The notes: generated from the letters alone by a model not told the origin. A stretch of DNA of 64,000 bases from Lathyrus oleraceus (GCF_024323335.1 NC_066579.1:237817475-237881474), one strand, 5' to 3'. Shown: positions 11,801 through 24,136, counted from the first letter of the stretch. Program-made: numbers and translations.

Positions 11801-11956
11801 ATACCTTCCCTTTGTATAACCTACCCCCCGAACTCAAAATCTTTTTAAGGTCTTTTCTGTTCTTTTATGTCCTTTCCTTTTGGATAAAATAAAAGTCGGT
11901 GGCGACTCTTGCTATCCGCAACATTTAACTAAAGTCAGTTCTCCCACCATGTTACA
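8850..11956 (+). repeat. Full-length LTR copy at the 5' end of element A
   Basis: 3107 bases, from TGTTGCACCCC to ACCATGTTACA, almost identical to the 3' LTR at 24914-28024 (3111 bases). CTATATATATTTAG at 9449-9462 is a convincing TATA box, giving U3 of about 630 bases and R/U5 of about 2.5 kb. The rest is very AT-rich, and its U5 contains AATACCTTCC and GGTGGCGACTCT words. Unusually, the end is not followed by a PBS but by antisense pol sequence. Open frames at 9587 and 11880 are repeated in the other LTR copies and are not genes. Confidence 0.9.
9449..9462 (+). promoter_or_regulatory. TATA box of the element A LTR
   Basis: CTATATATATTTAG, conserved in the 3' LTR at 25515-25528. Transcription would be expected to start about 30 bases downstream, near 9490. 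Confidence 0.65.
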
Positions 11957-12260
11957 GTGTCTAACCCTGGCATATCTTGATACAACCAGGCGACGATGTC
12001 CACATATTCGCGCAACAGATTTACCAACTCAGAGTGTACATGCTTGGCGAGAGATGCCCCAACTTTCACTTCTTTTTTATCAGTTTCAGAACCCAAATTA
12101 ATGACATCCACTGGTTCTTTGTATGGCTGAATCTCTTTCTCTTCGTGCTTAAGGAGTCGTGCTAGTTCAGTTGGTAATTCGCAATCTTCCTCACTGTCAT
12201 CTTCAGCTTGGTTGGTTGGAAGTCCAGATTCATAGTTGATTTTAGCCTTGTTGTAATCAG
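11957..12260 (-). pseudogene. Antisense fragment: start of an Ogre-like pol
   Basis: On the minus strand this reads as the N-terminal part of an Ogre pol exon, ending with a segment that parallels the EDMPGLDT block of A pol at about 19.81 kb (here QDMPGLDT). It also shares the CELP.ELARLL and EIQPYKEP-type motifs found near the start of A and B pol. It stops abruptly at 11957, exactly where the first LTR copy ends. It differs from A's own pol at many residues, so it comes from a different Ogre-like lineage and is not an inverted copy of A itself. No RT motif is included. Confidence 0.8.
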
Positions 12261-12656
12261 TGATTTTATTTGCTTTGCATATGATGAGCTTATTTTAGTA
12301 TGTTTTTTTTTAGAAAAAGTGGAAAAAGAAAAAGAAATCTTTTGCCATTTCGTTGTTTTTAATGAAAACAAAAAATAACAGAAAGAAAAGGAACACGAGT
12401 TTTGCATGCAAAAAGTACTTTTATTCATTCACATAATACTTTTAAACATGGGGCCCATACAAGCTATCCTCTCGTCTCGGGCAGAAACGAGGGACGGAGA
12501 AAACAAAATGCATTACGTTTTTTCCGAGTACACCATAGGTATCACGGTGGCCGTCCAATTGGGAAGCGTGAATCCTGGAGGACATCTGCAAACAAGGCTG
12601 GGTGCCCCTGGCTTGTTACCACTGGACTCTCCGATGACTGCTATGGTATGCTCATT
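12261..12656 (-). other. Antisense Ogre intron-like spacer
   Basis: Non-coding AT-rich sequence between the gag-pro end and pol start of the antisense fragment, corresponding to the spliced spacer of Ogre elements (compare 19241-19505 in A). On the minus strand it contains a T-rich tract and ends with ACTGATTACAACAAG before the pol exon. Plus-strand open frames at 12402-12851 lie across it and are spurious. Confidence 0.6.
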
Positions 12657-12823
12657 TTAATAGTCGGCGCTGCTGAACTTGATCGGGTTAGATTTCTTTT
12701 TCTTTGGACTCACCTTGCGTGTTGCTGGGTGATAACCGATACCAAACCCGTCGCGCTTTTCTGCCACATTGACGACCTTACCCCAACCGGGAAACGGGCC
12801 TTTCTCCAATGTCTGTTTGGCAC
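12657..12823 (-). pseudogene. Antisense fragment: end of an Ogre-like gag-pro
   Basis: Reading right to left it encodes about 55 residues with the GPFPGWGK, GFGIGY and HPATR motifs and a basic KKKK run, ending in a stop at 12657-12659. The motifs resemble the C-terminal tail after the protease domain of other Ogre gag-pro proteins, comparable to GLGKMIE...GIGYSSG in B. It is truncated at about 12823, where LTR sequence resumes. Confidence 0.75.
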
Positions 12824-13797
12824 TATTTGTTTTATTTTGTTTTATTTATAATATTTTGAACAAATGTATAGGTTGTAAATTTATTCTTTCTCGCCTGATT
12901 ATTATGTATCTGTCCCATAGCCATGTAATAGTTTAGGAATTTATTTTTCTTGCTTCTATTTTTGTAAATATTTATTGCGTCATTAGTAATTTAGGGAGTG
13001 CAAAAAAAACTAACTGTAAATAATTGAACTTAGAAAATTAAATTCAAGACAAATATCTGAAAAATAACACTCACACACGTAGGTCGATCTTTGATCGCCA
13101 TCTGTACTTCCTAGGGTATTCCTCTTGGTTGCCTTCTTTAAATGGTCAAGTCCCTCGAAAATAGGGGTGTCTTAAGCAAAGTCCCTTCAAACAGAAAAAT
13201 CATCAAGTCCCTATAAACTTAAAAGATCAAGTCCCTACGAGGTTGCCTACGATATAATGATCTTATCCCTTCGGTAAATATGATGATAGTCCCTACGAGT
13301 TGCTAAAGACACCCCTTATGTTGCCTTCATTGACCATACGATGACCCTACGCCCGTCCCTTAAACACATCCAAGGTAATGACTACCTATTCCTTAATAAT
13401 AGGGACAGTCTTACCATTGAAAGAATATACGAGAACACGAAAGACTTAATCTAGGGTAGGTATCTCATAGTTACTTGCTCACACTTTTCAAAATTACTTT
13501 TATACCTCACAATTTCTAAACTAGGGTCATTACAAAGTACTTAAAGAAATTTTTCTAATCACACACTACACTCTTGCAAACAAACAAAGTGAGCTAAGTA
13601 ACTAAGAGCCCATGGATAACCATGGATATAAAGGGTGCTAATACCTTCCCTTTGTATAACCTACCCCCCGAACTCAAAATCTTTTTTAAGGTCTTTCCTG
13701 TTCTTTTATGTCCTTTCCTTTTGGATAAAATAAAAGTCGGTGGCGACTCTTGCTATCCGCAACATTTAACTAAAGTCAGTTCTCCCACCGTGTTACA
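12824..13797 (+). repeat. Partial second LTR copy (3' third) next to the PBS of A
   Basis: About 975 bases matching 11025-11956 and the last third of the 3' LTR. It ends TGTTACA at 13791-13797 directly before the PBS. It has about 47 extra bases after GTAGGTCGATCTTTGATC (near 13095-13145) and lacks about 20 bases near 13525 that both other copies have. Near its end it shares variants with the 3' LTR (GGGTGCTAATACC, ACCGTGTTACA) that the full 5' copy lacks. Confidence 0.85.
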
Positions 13798-13801
13798 GAA
13801 C

Positions 13802-13819
13802 TGGCGACTCTGCTGGAGA
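13802..13819 (+). promoter_or_regulatory. Primer-binding site of element A
   Basis: TGGCGACTCTGCTGGAGA begins four bases after the LTR end. It is complementary to the 3' end of a tRNA and would prime minus-strand DNA. Ogre elements are described as using tRNA-Arg; I did not check this against a tRNA sequence. Element B has the same site with GGGA at its end. Confidence 0.85.
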
Positions 13820-14515
13820 ATTAATAAAAGAGGGGTACCCTTAGGAATTAGATCACTTTAAAATTGTTTGCCTTGTTTGCTTTATACTTATCTGTTGGGT
13901 GCTCTTATGTGTGAAAGACCCTAACCCGGATCTAGTGTACCTTAGGTAAATGGCAATAGACCAAGGAAATTGTACGGCGTATATCGATATGGTTGATCTG
14001 GTGGCCATAGTTAGTGTGACTTCTTGGTTGGTGCTTATGTTCCTTAAGCAAGTTGAGGATAATATGAGGCTGCCATATGTTGTCAATACACTAACTGACT
14101 TTTAGAACCCTAGTCATCCCATCTTGGCCTTTAGAAAGTAGTGAGATAACCGGCTTTGGTGAAGACTGAAGTTGGTTGATACTCGATACTACACTCATTG
14201 CGATCCTAAACTTGGAGGGTTTTGGTTGGCAAGTAAGTTGCCTACTGAACAACCACCCTTGTGAAGGATCAATGATTTTGAGATCCCTTAGAACCTGGTT
14301 ACTTTTGTAGGACAGGATGAATCAACTAAACTTCAAGGGAGGGTACTTACCTTTAAACCTCATGCAAGCCTTCAAACCTAGGGCTATTGTGTGACTTTTT
14401 TGTGTGTGCCACATGTTTGTGATTGAGCATAACATCATAGCATCGTCATGCATCATAAGCATAGCATTTTCACTAACCATTTCAAGGACCAAAGGATTTA
14501 TCTTTATTGCGGGTC
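13820..14515 (+). other. Leader of element A, no gene
   Basis: About 700 bases between PBS and ORF1 with no retroelement coding similarity. It probably carries packaging signals, which cannot be pinpointed by eye. Confidence 0.6.
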
Positions 14516-15853
14516 ATGGCTTCTGCTCGTAGGAATACTATCCGGATCAACTTTGTAGGAATACCTCCTAAGCTTAAGGAATTGGTCTCTCAAGTTTCTG
14601 AAAACTCCCAGTTCATCAAGAGGCATGGTCACCTACTGGATCTAGTCACTTCAGGGTTCAATGAAGACATGATGAGTGTCCTGTTTCAGTTCTTTGACCC
14701 TAAACATCATTGCTTCACATTTCCCGACTATCAGCTGGTTCCTACAATGGAAGAGTTCTCCAAGCTTCTAGGTATACCTATTCTTGATCAGAAACCCTTC
14801 ACAGGCTTGGAAAAAGAGCCTAAACCTGAAGTCATTGCTGCAACCTTACATTTAAAGAAATCAGACATTGTCCTAGAAATAAGGAGTGGAGTTAAGGGTA
14901 TTCTTGCTAAGGTATTGGTGGAGAAAGCTCAAGTATTCCTGAAGGCTATGAGTTATGATGCTTTTGAGGAGATCTTAGCCCTATTAATTTATGGCTTAGT
15001 ATTGTTCCCCAATCCAGACCAGTTCATAGACGTACACGCCATCAACATATTTCTGACTCGCAATCCAGTGCCTACATTACTTGGAGACATCTTACACTCT
15101 CTTCATACCCGTACTACGAAGGCACGAGGAACTCTGATGTGTTGCATACCTCTATTATCTAGGTGGTTTATTTCTCACCTTCCTCGATCAGTGATGAAGA
15201 ATGAACAAGGGTTCAGGTGGTCCAAGAGGATTATGTCACTTTCTCATTCAGATATTCATTGGTGCTCTAGATCTATGGAGAATGTTACCATCATTGACCG
15301 TTGTGGGGAGTTCCCTAATGTGCCACTCCTTGGCATAAGAGGGGGCATTACCTACAACCCTTCTTTAGCTCTACGTCAGTTTGGTTACGCTCGGACTGAT
15401 GGTCCTCATGACATGCTTATTCAGGGTATTGTGTTCGACTACGACAACGATCTTCAAGGTTACCGTCAAAGGTTCATACGAGCATGGGGTAAAGTGAACA
15501 AGGTTGACAGCAAGACTCTGGAACCCAAGTACACTATTCCTATGGAACCATATCTCATATGGGTACGATCTCGTGCTCAGACTCTTATGATGCCATATCC
15601 TGCTATCCTGCCAGTTACAATGGAGCCAGTTGCTGAAGGAGATACTTCTTACATCATTCTTCATCCAGACATGCCCACTGACATGGAAGAGTTACAGAGG
15701 TCCTGGATCCAGTTGAAGGAGCAAAGAGATACTTTTGAGACTCATTACAAGGCAAGTCAGGAAAGAATCCTGGAGCTAACAAAACAACTTCACGAGGAGC
15801 GGAATCATAACTCATACCTCAACACAAAGAGGAAACGTTCATGGGAGACTTAA
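14516..15853 (+). CDS. Ogre ORF1 protein of element A, 445 codons
   Basis: The first ATG in a sensible place (MASARRNTIR) gives 445 intact codons ending in TAA. This is the extra ORF that Ogre-type elements carry upstream of gag. It is clearly homologous to the B protein at 35468-36916: both have the HCFxFPDxQLxPTxEE motif, GIPILDQ, LIYGLVLFPN, NPVPTLLGD, a C.PLL..WFISHLP block and CGEFPNVPLLG. Legume proteins of this kind are, from memory, annotated as DUF7745, resembling plant mobile domain proteins. The last 50 or so residues are charged and probably coiled-coil (TFETHYKASQERILELTKQL). Function is unknown; preserved reading frames in both A and B argue for selection in the source elements. 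It lies about 0.2 kb upstream of gag. Confidence 0.88.
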   Translation: MASARRNTIRINFVGIPPKLKELVSQVSENSQFIKRHGHLLDLVTSGFNEDMMSVLFQFFDPKHHCFTFPDYQLVPTMEEFSKLLGIPILDQKPFTGLEKEPKPEVIAATLHLKKSDIVLEIRSGVKGILAKVLVEKAQVFLKAMSYDAFEEILALLIYGLVLFPNPDQFIDVHAINIFLTRNPVPTLLGDILHSLHTRTTKARGTLMCCIPLLSRWFISHLPRSVMKNEQGFRWSKRIMSLSHSDIHWCSRSMENVTIIDRCGEFPNVPLLGIRGGITYNPSLALRQFGYARTDGPHDMLIQGIVFDYDNDLQGYRQRFIRAWGKVNKVDSKTLEPKYTIPMEPYLIWVRSRAQTLMMPYPAILPVTMEPVAEGDTSYIILHPDMPTDMEELQRSWIQLKEQRDTFETHYKASQERILELTKQLHEERNHNSYLNTKRKRSWET

Positions 15854-16063
15854 AACCCCATTTTTTGTATTCATTTCATTTTTATTGTAAGCCCAAGGGG
15901 CAAACAAGTTTATTACTAATAAAAGTTTACTTTTTGGTGGTTTAAACAAATTTAAATCCTACGGTCCTTGAAAACATTGCATAAGCATCTACATACCATA
16001 TTATTGCATCACAGGTTTCTTATGAACAGGTATCTTATCTTCTCGCTGTTTATTTCAGCAGAA

Positions 16064-19000
16064 ATGGCTCTTGAACAGACTGTCAAAGATCTCCAGGCTC
16101 AGAATGCACAATTCCAAGAGTTGATTCTGAACTTGTCCAAGGGGCAAGATGAGTTGAAGACATTGCTGGCTAAGAAGAAGAAGAAGACTAGAAGATCAGG
16201 AGGCCTTATCAATCTGGGAAGAAGATTCAGAGGCCCTATCAAGACAAAGGAACAGGTTGATGATTATGAGTCTGAAAATTCTTAGAAAGAGGGAGGTAGT
16301 CCCCATGATACTGTGGGAGATTCTGATTTTGAAGCAAACTATTATCATGATCCTAATGAAGATAAGTACAAGATGCTGGTGGATAGAATGAATGCTATGG
16401 AGTTACAAAAATCTTCTGGGCTGGATTTTGAAGATCTGAGTTTAATATCTAGAGTGGTTATACCTATTGGTTTCAAGGTTCCTGCTTCTGTGGTGTATGA
16501 TGGTATCTCATGTCCCAAGTTACATTTAAGATCCTATGTCCGGAGGATTCAACCACATACTGCTGATAAGAAGTTATGGATTCATTTCTTCCAAGAGAGC
16601 TTGTCTGGAGCTCAATTGGAATGGTACTATCAATTGGAGAGTGTCAATATCCGTGATTGGAATGATCTTGCTGAGGCCTTCTACAGGCAATACCAATACA
16701 ATGCTGATTTAGCACCTACTCGCATGCAGCTACAAAGCATGTCAATGGGTGCTAAGGAGAATTTCAAGGAGTATGCCTAGAAATGGAGAGACCTGGCTGG
16801 CAGAGTTCAACCTTCTCTGACTGACAGGGAGCTAGTGGATATGTTTATGAGTACGCTGAATAGTCCTTTCTATAGTCACCTCATTGGAAGCTCATCATCT
16901 GGTTTCACTGAGCTGATAATGACTGGAGAGCGTGTGGAAAGTGGCATAAGAAGTGGTAAGATACAGGTGGGTGCCTCTTCATCAAGCACTGCAAAGAAGC
17001 CCCCTAGTGGAAAGAAGGAGTCTAATGCTGTGTATGGTCAACCTGGCCGTAACAGAAGTCACCAATCCGTAGGAGCAATTCACATTTCTAATCCTACTCC
17101 TGCAACACCAGAGCTACCACAGAGTAATCAACAGAAGCCTAGAAGACAATTCACCAAGATCAACATGTCACTGGCCCAAGCATTGCAACACATGTTGAAA
17201 GGGGAACTCATTACTTTGAAGGACCCTCCCCAGAATCCTAATACTTCCTCTCCTCGGTACAATCCTAATGCACGATGTGCCTATCATTCTAATTGTCCGG
17301 GACATGACACCAACAATTGCTGGGTGCTGAAAAATAAGATTCAAGATATGATTGAAGCTGGGGAGATTGAATTTGACCCTCCTGGGACTCCAAATGTGAT
17401 TACTGCTCCCATTCCCAATCATGAGAAGACTGTTAATGTTGTTGATGAAGTTTCATATGTTTCCTCAGTAGCAGATGTGACTACTCCCTTATCTACTATC
17501 AAGAAGAAGCTGGTGCAGGCTGGATTCTTTTCAGGTTGCAACGAAGACTGTTTTTATTGTGCCTACAAACCTGATAGCTGCTGGAAGTTGAAAGATGGTA
17601 TTCAACGCCTCATGGACAATTACACTATATTGTTTGAGAGAACTCCTTCTGTGGAAAGTATGTGTGAACACCTAACTCGAGGTAAGAAGTTTGAAGATGT
17701 GGATATGGTTGATAAAGTGCCAGTGAAGATTACCTCCAAAGGCCCTGTCAAGATCACTTCCAAGGGTCCTATCAAAGTTACTGATGAAGGCCTGGTGAAG
17801 ACTGTTGCTGAAGTTAGAGTGCCTCCCATGATTATTACCACTCCTGGCCCTATTCCTTATACTTCTGATAAAGCTATACCCTGGAATTACGGTTCTGATG
17901 TTTATATCCATGGTGTTAAGCAGGAACCTTTGACTGATACACCTGTTACTGATGATAACCTTGATGTTGATAATATTGCTGGATCTAGTAAGATCACCAG
18001 AAGTGGAAGAATTTTCTCTCCTCCAGCTACCTCAAAAAATACAGTTCTTCCAACTACTACCTCCACTTCTGAGCCAAGTACTGATGCTCGAGGCAAAGGT
18101 CTTGTGGTTGAACCTGTGCAAGCTGAAGCACCGACTGCTGAAAATCTCTCTAAACAGATGGAAGAAGTGCTGAAGATCATTCGTAAGAGTGATTATGATA
18201 TTGTTGACCAGTTGGGGCATACTCCCTCCAAAATTTCCATGTTGTCTTTGTTGCTGTGTTCTGAGGCTCATGCTAAAGCCTTGATCAAATTCTTAAGGAC
18301 TGCTCATGTACCAAATGAAATTTCTGTGGATCAATTTGAAAATTGTGTTGCACATCTGACTTATGATAATGGGTTAGGTTTTTCTGATGCTGACTTGACT
18401 CCTGCCAAAAGAAACCATAACAGAGCTTTACATATCTCCATTGAATGTAGGGGCACTACCTTGTCTCATGTGTTGATAGACAATGGCTCTTCATTGAATG
18501 TACTTCCCAAAGAGGTTCTGAACAAGCTCAGTCCTGAAGATGTTGTGTTAAGATCAAGTAATATAGTGGTGAGAGCCTTTGATGGTTCAAGAAGAGTGGT
18601 GCATGGAGAAATATATCACCCGATCAAAGTAGGCTCTCAAGTCTTCGATTCTACCTTCTATGTAATTGATATTCGTCCTGCGTACTCTTGTTTGCTTGGG
18701 CGCCCCTGGATCCACGGGGCAGGTGCTGTGACCTCCACTCTACATCAGAAGTTGAGATATCCAGTGAAGGGAAAGATCGTAACTGTTTATGGAGAGGAAG
18801 AATATATGGTCAGTCATGTGAATACATTTAAGTATGTTGAAGTGGAAGGTGAATATGTTGAGACTCCTTGCCAGACATTTGAAGTAGTTCCTTGGGTCGT
18901 TCCCGCTACTGAAGCTCCTCCTGTGGTTAAAAGAGTTCCTGTGGTTACCAGAGTACCTCCTACAATGGCTTCCCTCAAAGATGCTAGAGTTGTGGTTGAA

Positions 19001-19240
19001 GAAGGTGGTTGCACTATTTGGGGTCAGCTTCCCGACATTCCTTACAAGTCTGACAAGTTTGGTTTGGGTTTCACTGCAGAGTCCCAGAAGGCTGTTCGTC
19101 GTGCTCGTGCTGTTCGTATCACCAATCCAGGGAACATGAAAGATCAAATCAATGTTGTGGGTGACTATAATGAAGACTACAATCTGGATAACTGGATTTT
19201 TCCTACTGTGGGTGATGGGCTCAACAATTGGAAGACTTAA
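16064..19240 (+). pseudogene. gag-pro: gag-pro of element A, with two in-frame TAG codons
   Basis: The likely start is the ATG of MALEQTVKDLQ at 16064, following a TTTATTTCAG acceptor-like sequence. One frame runs to the TAA at 19238-19240 but is broken by TAG at 16283-16285 and 16778-16780. Gag domain: from about 16.5 kb, with WIHFFQESLSGAQLEWYY, a NDLAEAF..QYQYN motif, and the second TAG right after NFKEYA. Two zinc-binding-like segments follow (CAYHSNCPGHDTNNC; CNEDCFYCAYKPDSCWKLK). The aspartic protease is near 18.47 kb with LIDNGSSLNVLP (Asn where B has DTGSS) and a downstream LLGRPWIHGAG. Gag packages RNA and the protease cuts the polyprotein. The first TAG is near the N-terminus, so the copy would make full Gag only with readthrough. 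Confidence 0.88.
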
Positions 19241-19505
19241 GACGTTATTCCTATCTCCTTTAGTCAGGAGTAAATACTATTACTGTGTTGTTATTTTTAA
19301 GTTTGAACAATTAAACTTTTAAGCATTGTGCCTTACCCGGGGCACAATGGTATGCTTGTTTCGAGATGTCATTTCATTTGCATGCTTCATTCAATAAAAA
19401 TCAATGGACGTTTCGTTTTCGTAAATATTGGGCTCTTTGTTTTTCTTTTATTTTATTTTCATCAGCTATGTGTTCTTACACACACCCACATCACTAAAAT
19501 GCAGA
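19241..19505 (+). other. Intron-like spacer between gag-pro and pol of A
   Basis: AT-rich, non-coding. Ogre elements splice an intron between protease and RT. A likely 3' splice site is AAAATGCAG ending at 19504, matching the ATTATGCAG acceptor at the same place in B (minus strand, 31525-31530). The donor is not identifiable by eye. Confidence 0.6.
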
Positions 19506-22500
19506 TCCTCATCCACTCTGGATCCTGTTGATAACAGTTCTACTATTGCAAATTATAATTTCGAGAATCCGATCTATCAAGCTGAAGATGGAAAGGATGA
19601 AGATTGTGAAGTACCTGTAGAGCTTGCTAGGTTATTACAACAAGAAGGGAAAGCTATACAGCCACATGAAGAGCCAATCGAAGTTGTGAATCTGGGAACT
19701 GAAGAAAACAGGAAAGAGGTCAAGATAGGAGCTGAATTAGAAGATGGTGTCAAGAGCATATTAATTCAAATGTTACGTGATTATGTGGAAGTCTTTGCTT
19801 GGTCCTATGAAGATATGCCAGGGTTGGATACGGACATTGTGGTTCACCGTTTACCGGTAAAAGAAGATTGTCGTCCAAAGAAGCAGAAGGTTCGTCGCAT
19901 GCGTCCTGAAATGTCAGAAAAGATTAAAGCAGAGGTAATGAAACAATTTGATGCAGGGTTCTTAGCTGTGACTTCTTATCCTCAATGGGTTGCAAATGTG
20001 GTACCGGTACCTAAGAAAGATGGTAAAGTACGTATGTGTGTAGACTACAGGGATTTGAATAAGGCCAGCCCCAAAGATGACTTTCCACTGCCTCATATTG
20101 ATGTTCTGGTAGACAACACTGCTCAGCATAAAGTATTCTCTTTCATGGATGGTTTCTCTGGTTACAATCAAATCAAGATGGCACCTGAAGATATGGAGAA
20201 GACTACATTTGTTACACAGTGGGGTACCTTTTGCTATAAAGTGATGCCATTTGGTTTGAAGAATGTCGGGGAAACATATCAGCGTGCTATGGTGGCTTTG
20301 TTTCACGATATGATTCATCATGAGATAGAGGTATATGTGGATGATATGATAGCCAGGTCCCAGAATGAAGAGCAACACCTTGATCATTTGCATAAGTTGT
20401 TTGAAAGGTTGAAGAAATACAAATTGAGATTGAACCCAAACAAGTGTACTTTTGGAGTTAGGTCTGGTAAACTCCTGGGTTTCATTGTCAGTGGAAAAGG
20501 TATTGAAGTAGACCCTGCAAAAGTGAAAGCTATACAAGAGATGCCAGCTCCCCGTACTGAGAAGGAAGTTAGAGGTTTCTTGGGACGATTGAATTACATT
20601 GCAAGATTTATTTCCCAATTAACTGCTACCTGTGAACTAATCTTCAAGTTGTTAAAGAAAGATCAGGTAATGGAGTGGAATGTTGAGTGCCAGACAACCT
20701 TTGATGAAATCAAGAGGTATCTCCTAGAACCTCCAATTTTGATGCCACCAGTTGATGGAAGACCCTTGATTATGTACTTAACAGTATTAGACAACTCAAT
20801 GGGGTGTGTGTTGGGGCAACATGACGAGTCTGGTCGAAAAGAACAGGCAATATACTACCTTAGCAAAAAGTTTACCGATTGTGAAACAAGATACTCACTG
20901 CTCGAGAAAACTTGCTGCGCTTTGGCATGGGCTGCTCGCCGACTAAGACAGTATATGTTGACTCATACTACCTTATTGATTTCGAAGATGGATCCAATCA
21001 AGTACATATTCGAGAAACCTGCTCTCTCTGGACGAATAGCGAGATGGCAAATGATCTTAACAGAATATGATATACAGTACACTACTCAGAAGGCCATTAA
21101 AGGAAGTGTTGTAGCTGATCATTTGGCTCATCAGGCAATGGATGATTATCAGTCAATGATTTTTGAATTCCCCGATGAAGACATTATGATTATTACCAAA
21201 GAACCTAGACAATATGACGGACCTGAACAAGGGTCCCGATGGACTATGGTTTTTGATGGAGCTTCTAATGCACTTGGTAATGGTGTTGGTATTGTGATCA
21301 TTTCCCCTGAAGGTTGTCATACCCCGATTACTGCAAGACTTTGTTTCTATTGTACCAATAACATGGCTGAGTATGAGGCATGTATCCTGGGCATCAAAGC
21401 TGCCATTGTTATGAAAATTTAGTTCCTGGACGTATATGGAGATTCAGCCCTGGTAGTGAGTCAGATTAAAGGAGATTGGGATACCAAGCATGAAAATCTT
21501 ATTCCCTACAGAGAGCATGTGTTGTCTTTGATCCCACATTTTGAAGAGATTACCTTTGGACACATTCCACGAGGAGAGAATCAGTTGGCAGATGCATTAG
21601 CCACCATGGCATCTATGTTTGAGATTAGCTGGGATGATGAAGCTCCCAAGATTACTATTGATAGATTTGAGAAGCCTGCATACTGCAATGAGATTGATAC
21701 TGAAGGAGGAGAGGAAAAGCCTTGGTTCTATGAAGTAAAAAGATATCTTGAAACTCAGGAGTTCCCTGAAGGGGCATCTGTCAAAGATAAGAAGTTTCTG
21801 AGGAGGTTTTCTGCTAAGTTCTTCTTGAGTAATGGAATTTTGTACAAACGCAATCATGATTCAACTTTGCTTCGTTGTGCGGATAAGAAGGAAGCAACAG
21901 AGATTATGGAAGACATGCATGATGGGATTTTTGGCACTCATTCTAGTGGTCATACTATGACAAAGAAGGTATTGAGAGCAGGATACTATTGGTCTACCAT
22001 GGAAGCTGACCGCTATCAACATTCCAGGACATGTCACAAGTGTCAAATCTATGCTGATAAAGTGCATATACCTCCGGCTCCATTAAATGTGTTGACTGCT
22101 CCTTGGCCTTTTGCCATGTGGGGCATTGATATGATTGGTGAGATCAAGCCTACTGCTTCTAATGGGCATCGTTTCATCCTAGTTGCTATTGATTACTTTA
22201 CAAAGTGGGTAGAGGCAGCCTCATTCGCATCTGTTACCAAGAATGTTGTGGCTCGATTCATTAAGAATAATCTCATATGTAGGTATGGCATCCCTGAAAG
22301 GATTATCACAGACAATGGCTCTAATCTGAACAATACCATGATTACTGATCTCTGCATGCAGTTCAAGATTAAGCATCACAACTCTTCTCCGTATCGTCCG
22401 AAGATGAATGGGGCAGTAGAAGTTGCTAATAAGAACATTAAGAAGATTCTACAGAAGATGACTGTTACTTACAAGGATTGGCACGAGATGTTACCATTTT

Positions 22501-22970
22501 CTCTTCATGGTTATCGTACTACAATACGTACTTCAACAGGGGCAACCCCATTCTCCTTAGTCTATGGTATGGAAGCAGTTCTGCCCATTGAAGTTAAAAT
22601 CCCTTCCTTAAGAATCATGAAGGATGCAGGCTTGGATGAAGATGAGTGGATTCAGACTCGACTCGACCAGATAAATTTGATTGATGAGAAGAGGTTGGCA
22701 ACTGTTTGTCATGGTCAGATGTACCAGAAACGGATGATCAAAGCTTTCAATAAGAAGGTTAAGCCAAAGGTATATCAGGCTGGTGACTTGGTAATCAAGC
22801 GTATCATACTACCACAGGGTGATCCTAGGGGCAAGTGGACTCCTACATATGAAGGACCATTTGTGGTCAAAAGAGTATTCTCAGGAGGTGCCATGATGCT
22901 TACTACTATGGATGGTGAAGACTTTCCATAGCCTGTAAACGCAGACATAGTTAAAAAATACTACGCATAA
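19506..22970 (+). pseudogene. pol: pol of element A (RT, RNase H, second RNase H, integrase), with two in-frame TAG codons
   Basis: One frame from the spacer to TAA at 22968-22970, broken by TAG at 21420-21422 and 22929-22931. RT: about 19.9-20.5 kb with VRMCVDYRDLNKASPKDDFP, FMDGFSGYNQIKM and the catalytic VYVDDMIA near 20.33 kb. RT-linked RNase H: about 20.75-21.1 kb (SMGCVLGQHDESG, YLSKKFTDCETRYSLLEK). Second RNase H: from about 21.24 kb (WTMVFDGASNALGNGVG, NNMAEYEA); the first TAG lies inside it. Integrase: H-H-C-C finger (THSSGHTM ... CHKCQIYADK), catalytic core with GIDMIGEI, ITDNGSNLNN and NGAVEVANKN. The last TAG removes only the final 13 codons. The initiator would come from splicing to gag-pro; upstream TTG-started codons are intron. 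Confidence 0.92.
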
Positions 22971-24136
22971 AAAGAGACCCGCTAGGTTGACTGGCCTAGG
23001 CAAAAATAAGGGCATCCCGGCAAACCAAAAGGGTTCGGGCAAAAATTAGGGATATATATAAAAAAAATGTACACCCAGCAAGTCGAAAACCTGAAAAGGC
23101 GGCTTGGGCAAAAAAGGGTATCCCGGTGGATTGAAAACCTGAAAGGGCAATCCAGGCAAAAGTTAGGGATTAAAGCGTATGACTATGTCTCGTTTGGATC
23201 ACTCATGTAACTTCAACTGATGGTGCTACCTAAATCAAGTTCAAACAGATAAAGATCAACCCAATCGTTTCTGTCTCAACAGCAGAAGATGAGATATTTG
23301 AAGATAATGGCAATAGTAGAATTGAAACTCAATAGGATCATTTTTCACATAGCTGTTTTCTTTGTTTTATAAAAAATTTACGACGAATTCCTCTTACTAG
23401 GATTTCTGTCTCCTTGTACAAACTTGCCTATGTATAGGTCACTTTGTAATATAAATCAAATTTCATCTTTGAATCCAGATTTACTTTTACTCTATTTACA
23501 TAAGCGAAAACGTCCATTGGTTGTGTTTGAATGTATGTATGCTTTTGAATACGATCGATGTTTACCAGAAATGCATAAAATGCAGTAATAGTATTTACTA
23601 AGGACGAACGAGGGTAGTAGTTCAACGAAGCTTCGCCGGTTCATCCCCACTACAAATCCCCAGTAGAGAAAATCTATCTTTATAGATGCTTCGAATTACG
23701 TCTCCCCTTGAATTTATGTCCATCTCTTTTATCCTCAGTCGGGATACTCAGGAACTTATTCCTTCAATAGAAGTACGACGAACGAATACGGGAAGTGACA
23801 AATACTATACTATCAAACAAGACGGGAACGAGTTCCTCATATTCTTCAGCAACGAATCGGGATTTATTTTCCCTAGCCAGCAGTTGTTATACAAAGATAT
23901 CCGGACGCTTCAGGCCGCATGATTCATACATACGTCATTTACATCATACCATGGCATATCCATAAGTGCATAATACATTTACTTAGATGCACCATGCCAT
24001 GCATGCATACATATTGCATAAACTAACCTTTTCCTTGCAGGATGGTTATATACAAATAAAATACTATCAACAATTCACAACAGGTCAGAAACGATCTATA
24101 CGAAGATCTAGTGCTGATACTTAATCATTACTCAAG

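Noticed and set aside
12402..12851. 149-codon plus-strand frame in the 5' region of A
   Set aside because: The opposite strand reads as an Ogre gag-pro end and intron, which accounts for the sequence.
13622..13861. Small frame starting MDIKGANTFPLYN, also at 27849-28142
   Set aside because: The same sequence is the U5 end of the A LTR, so it repeats because the LTR repeats.
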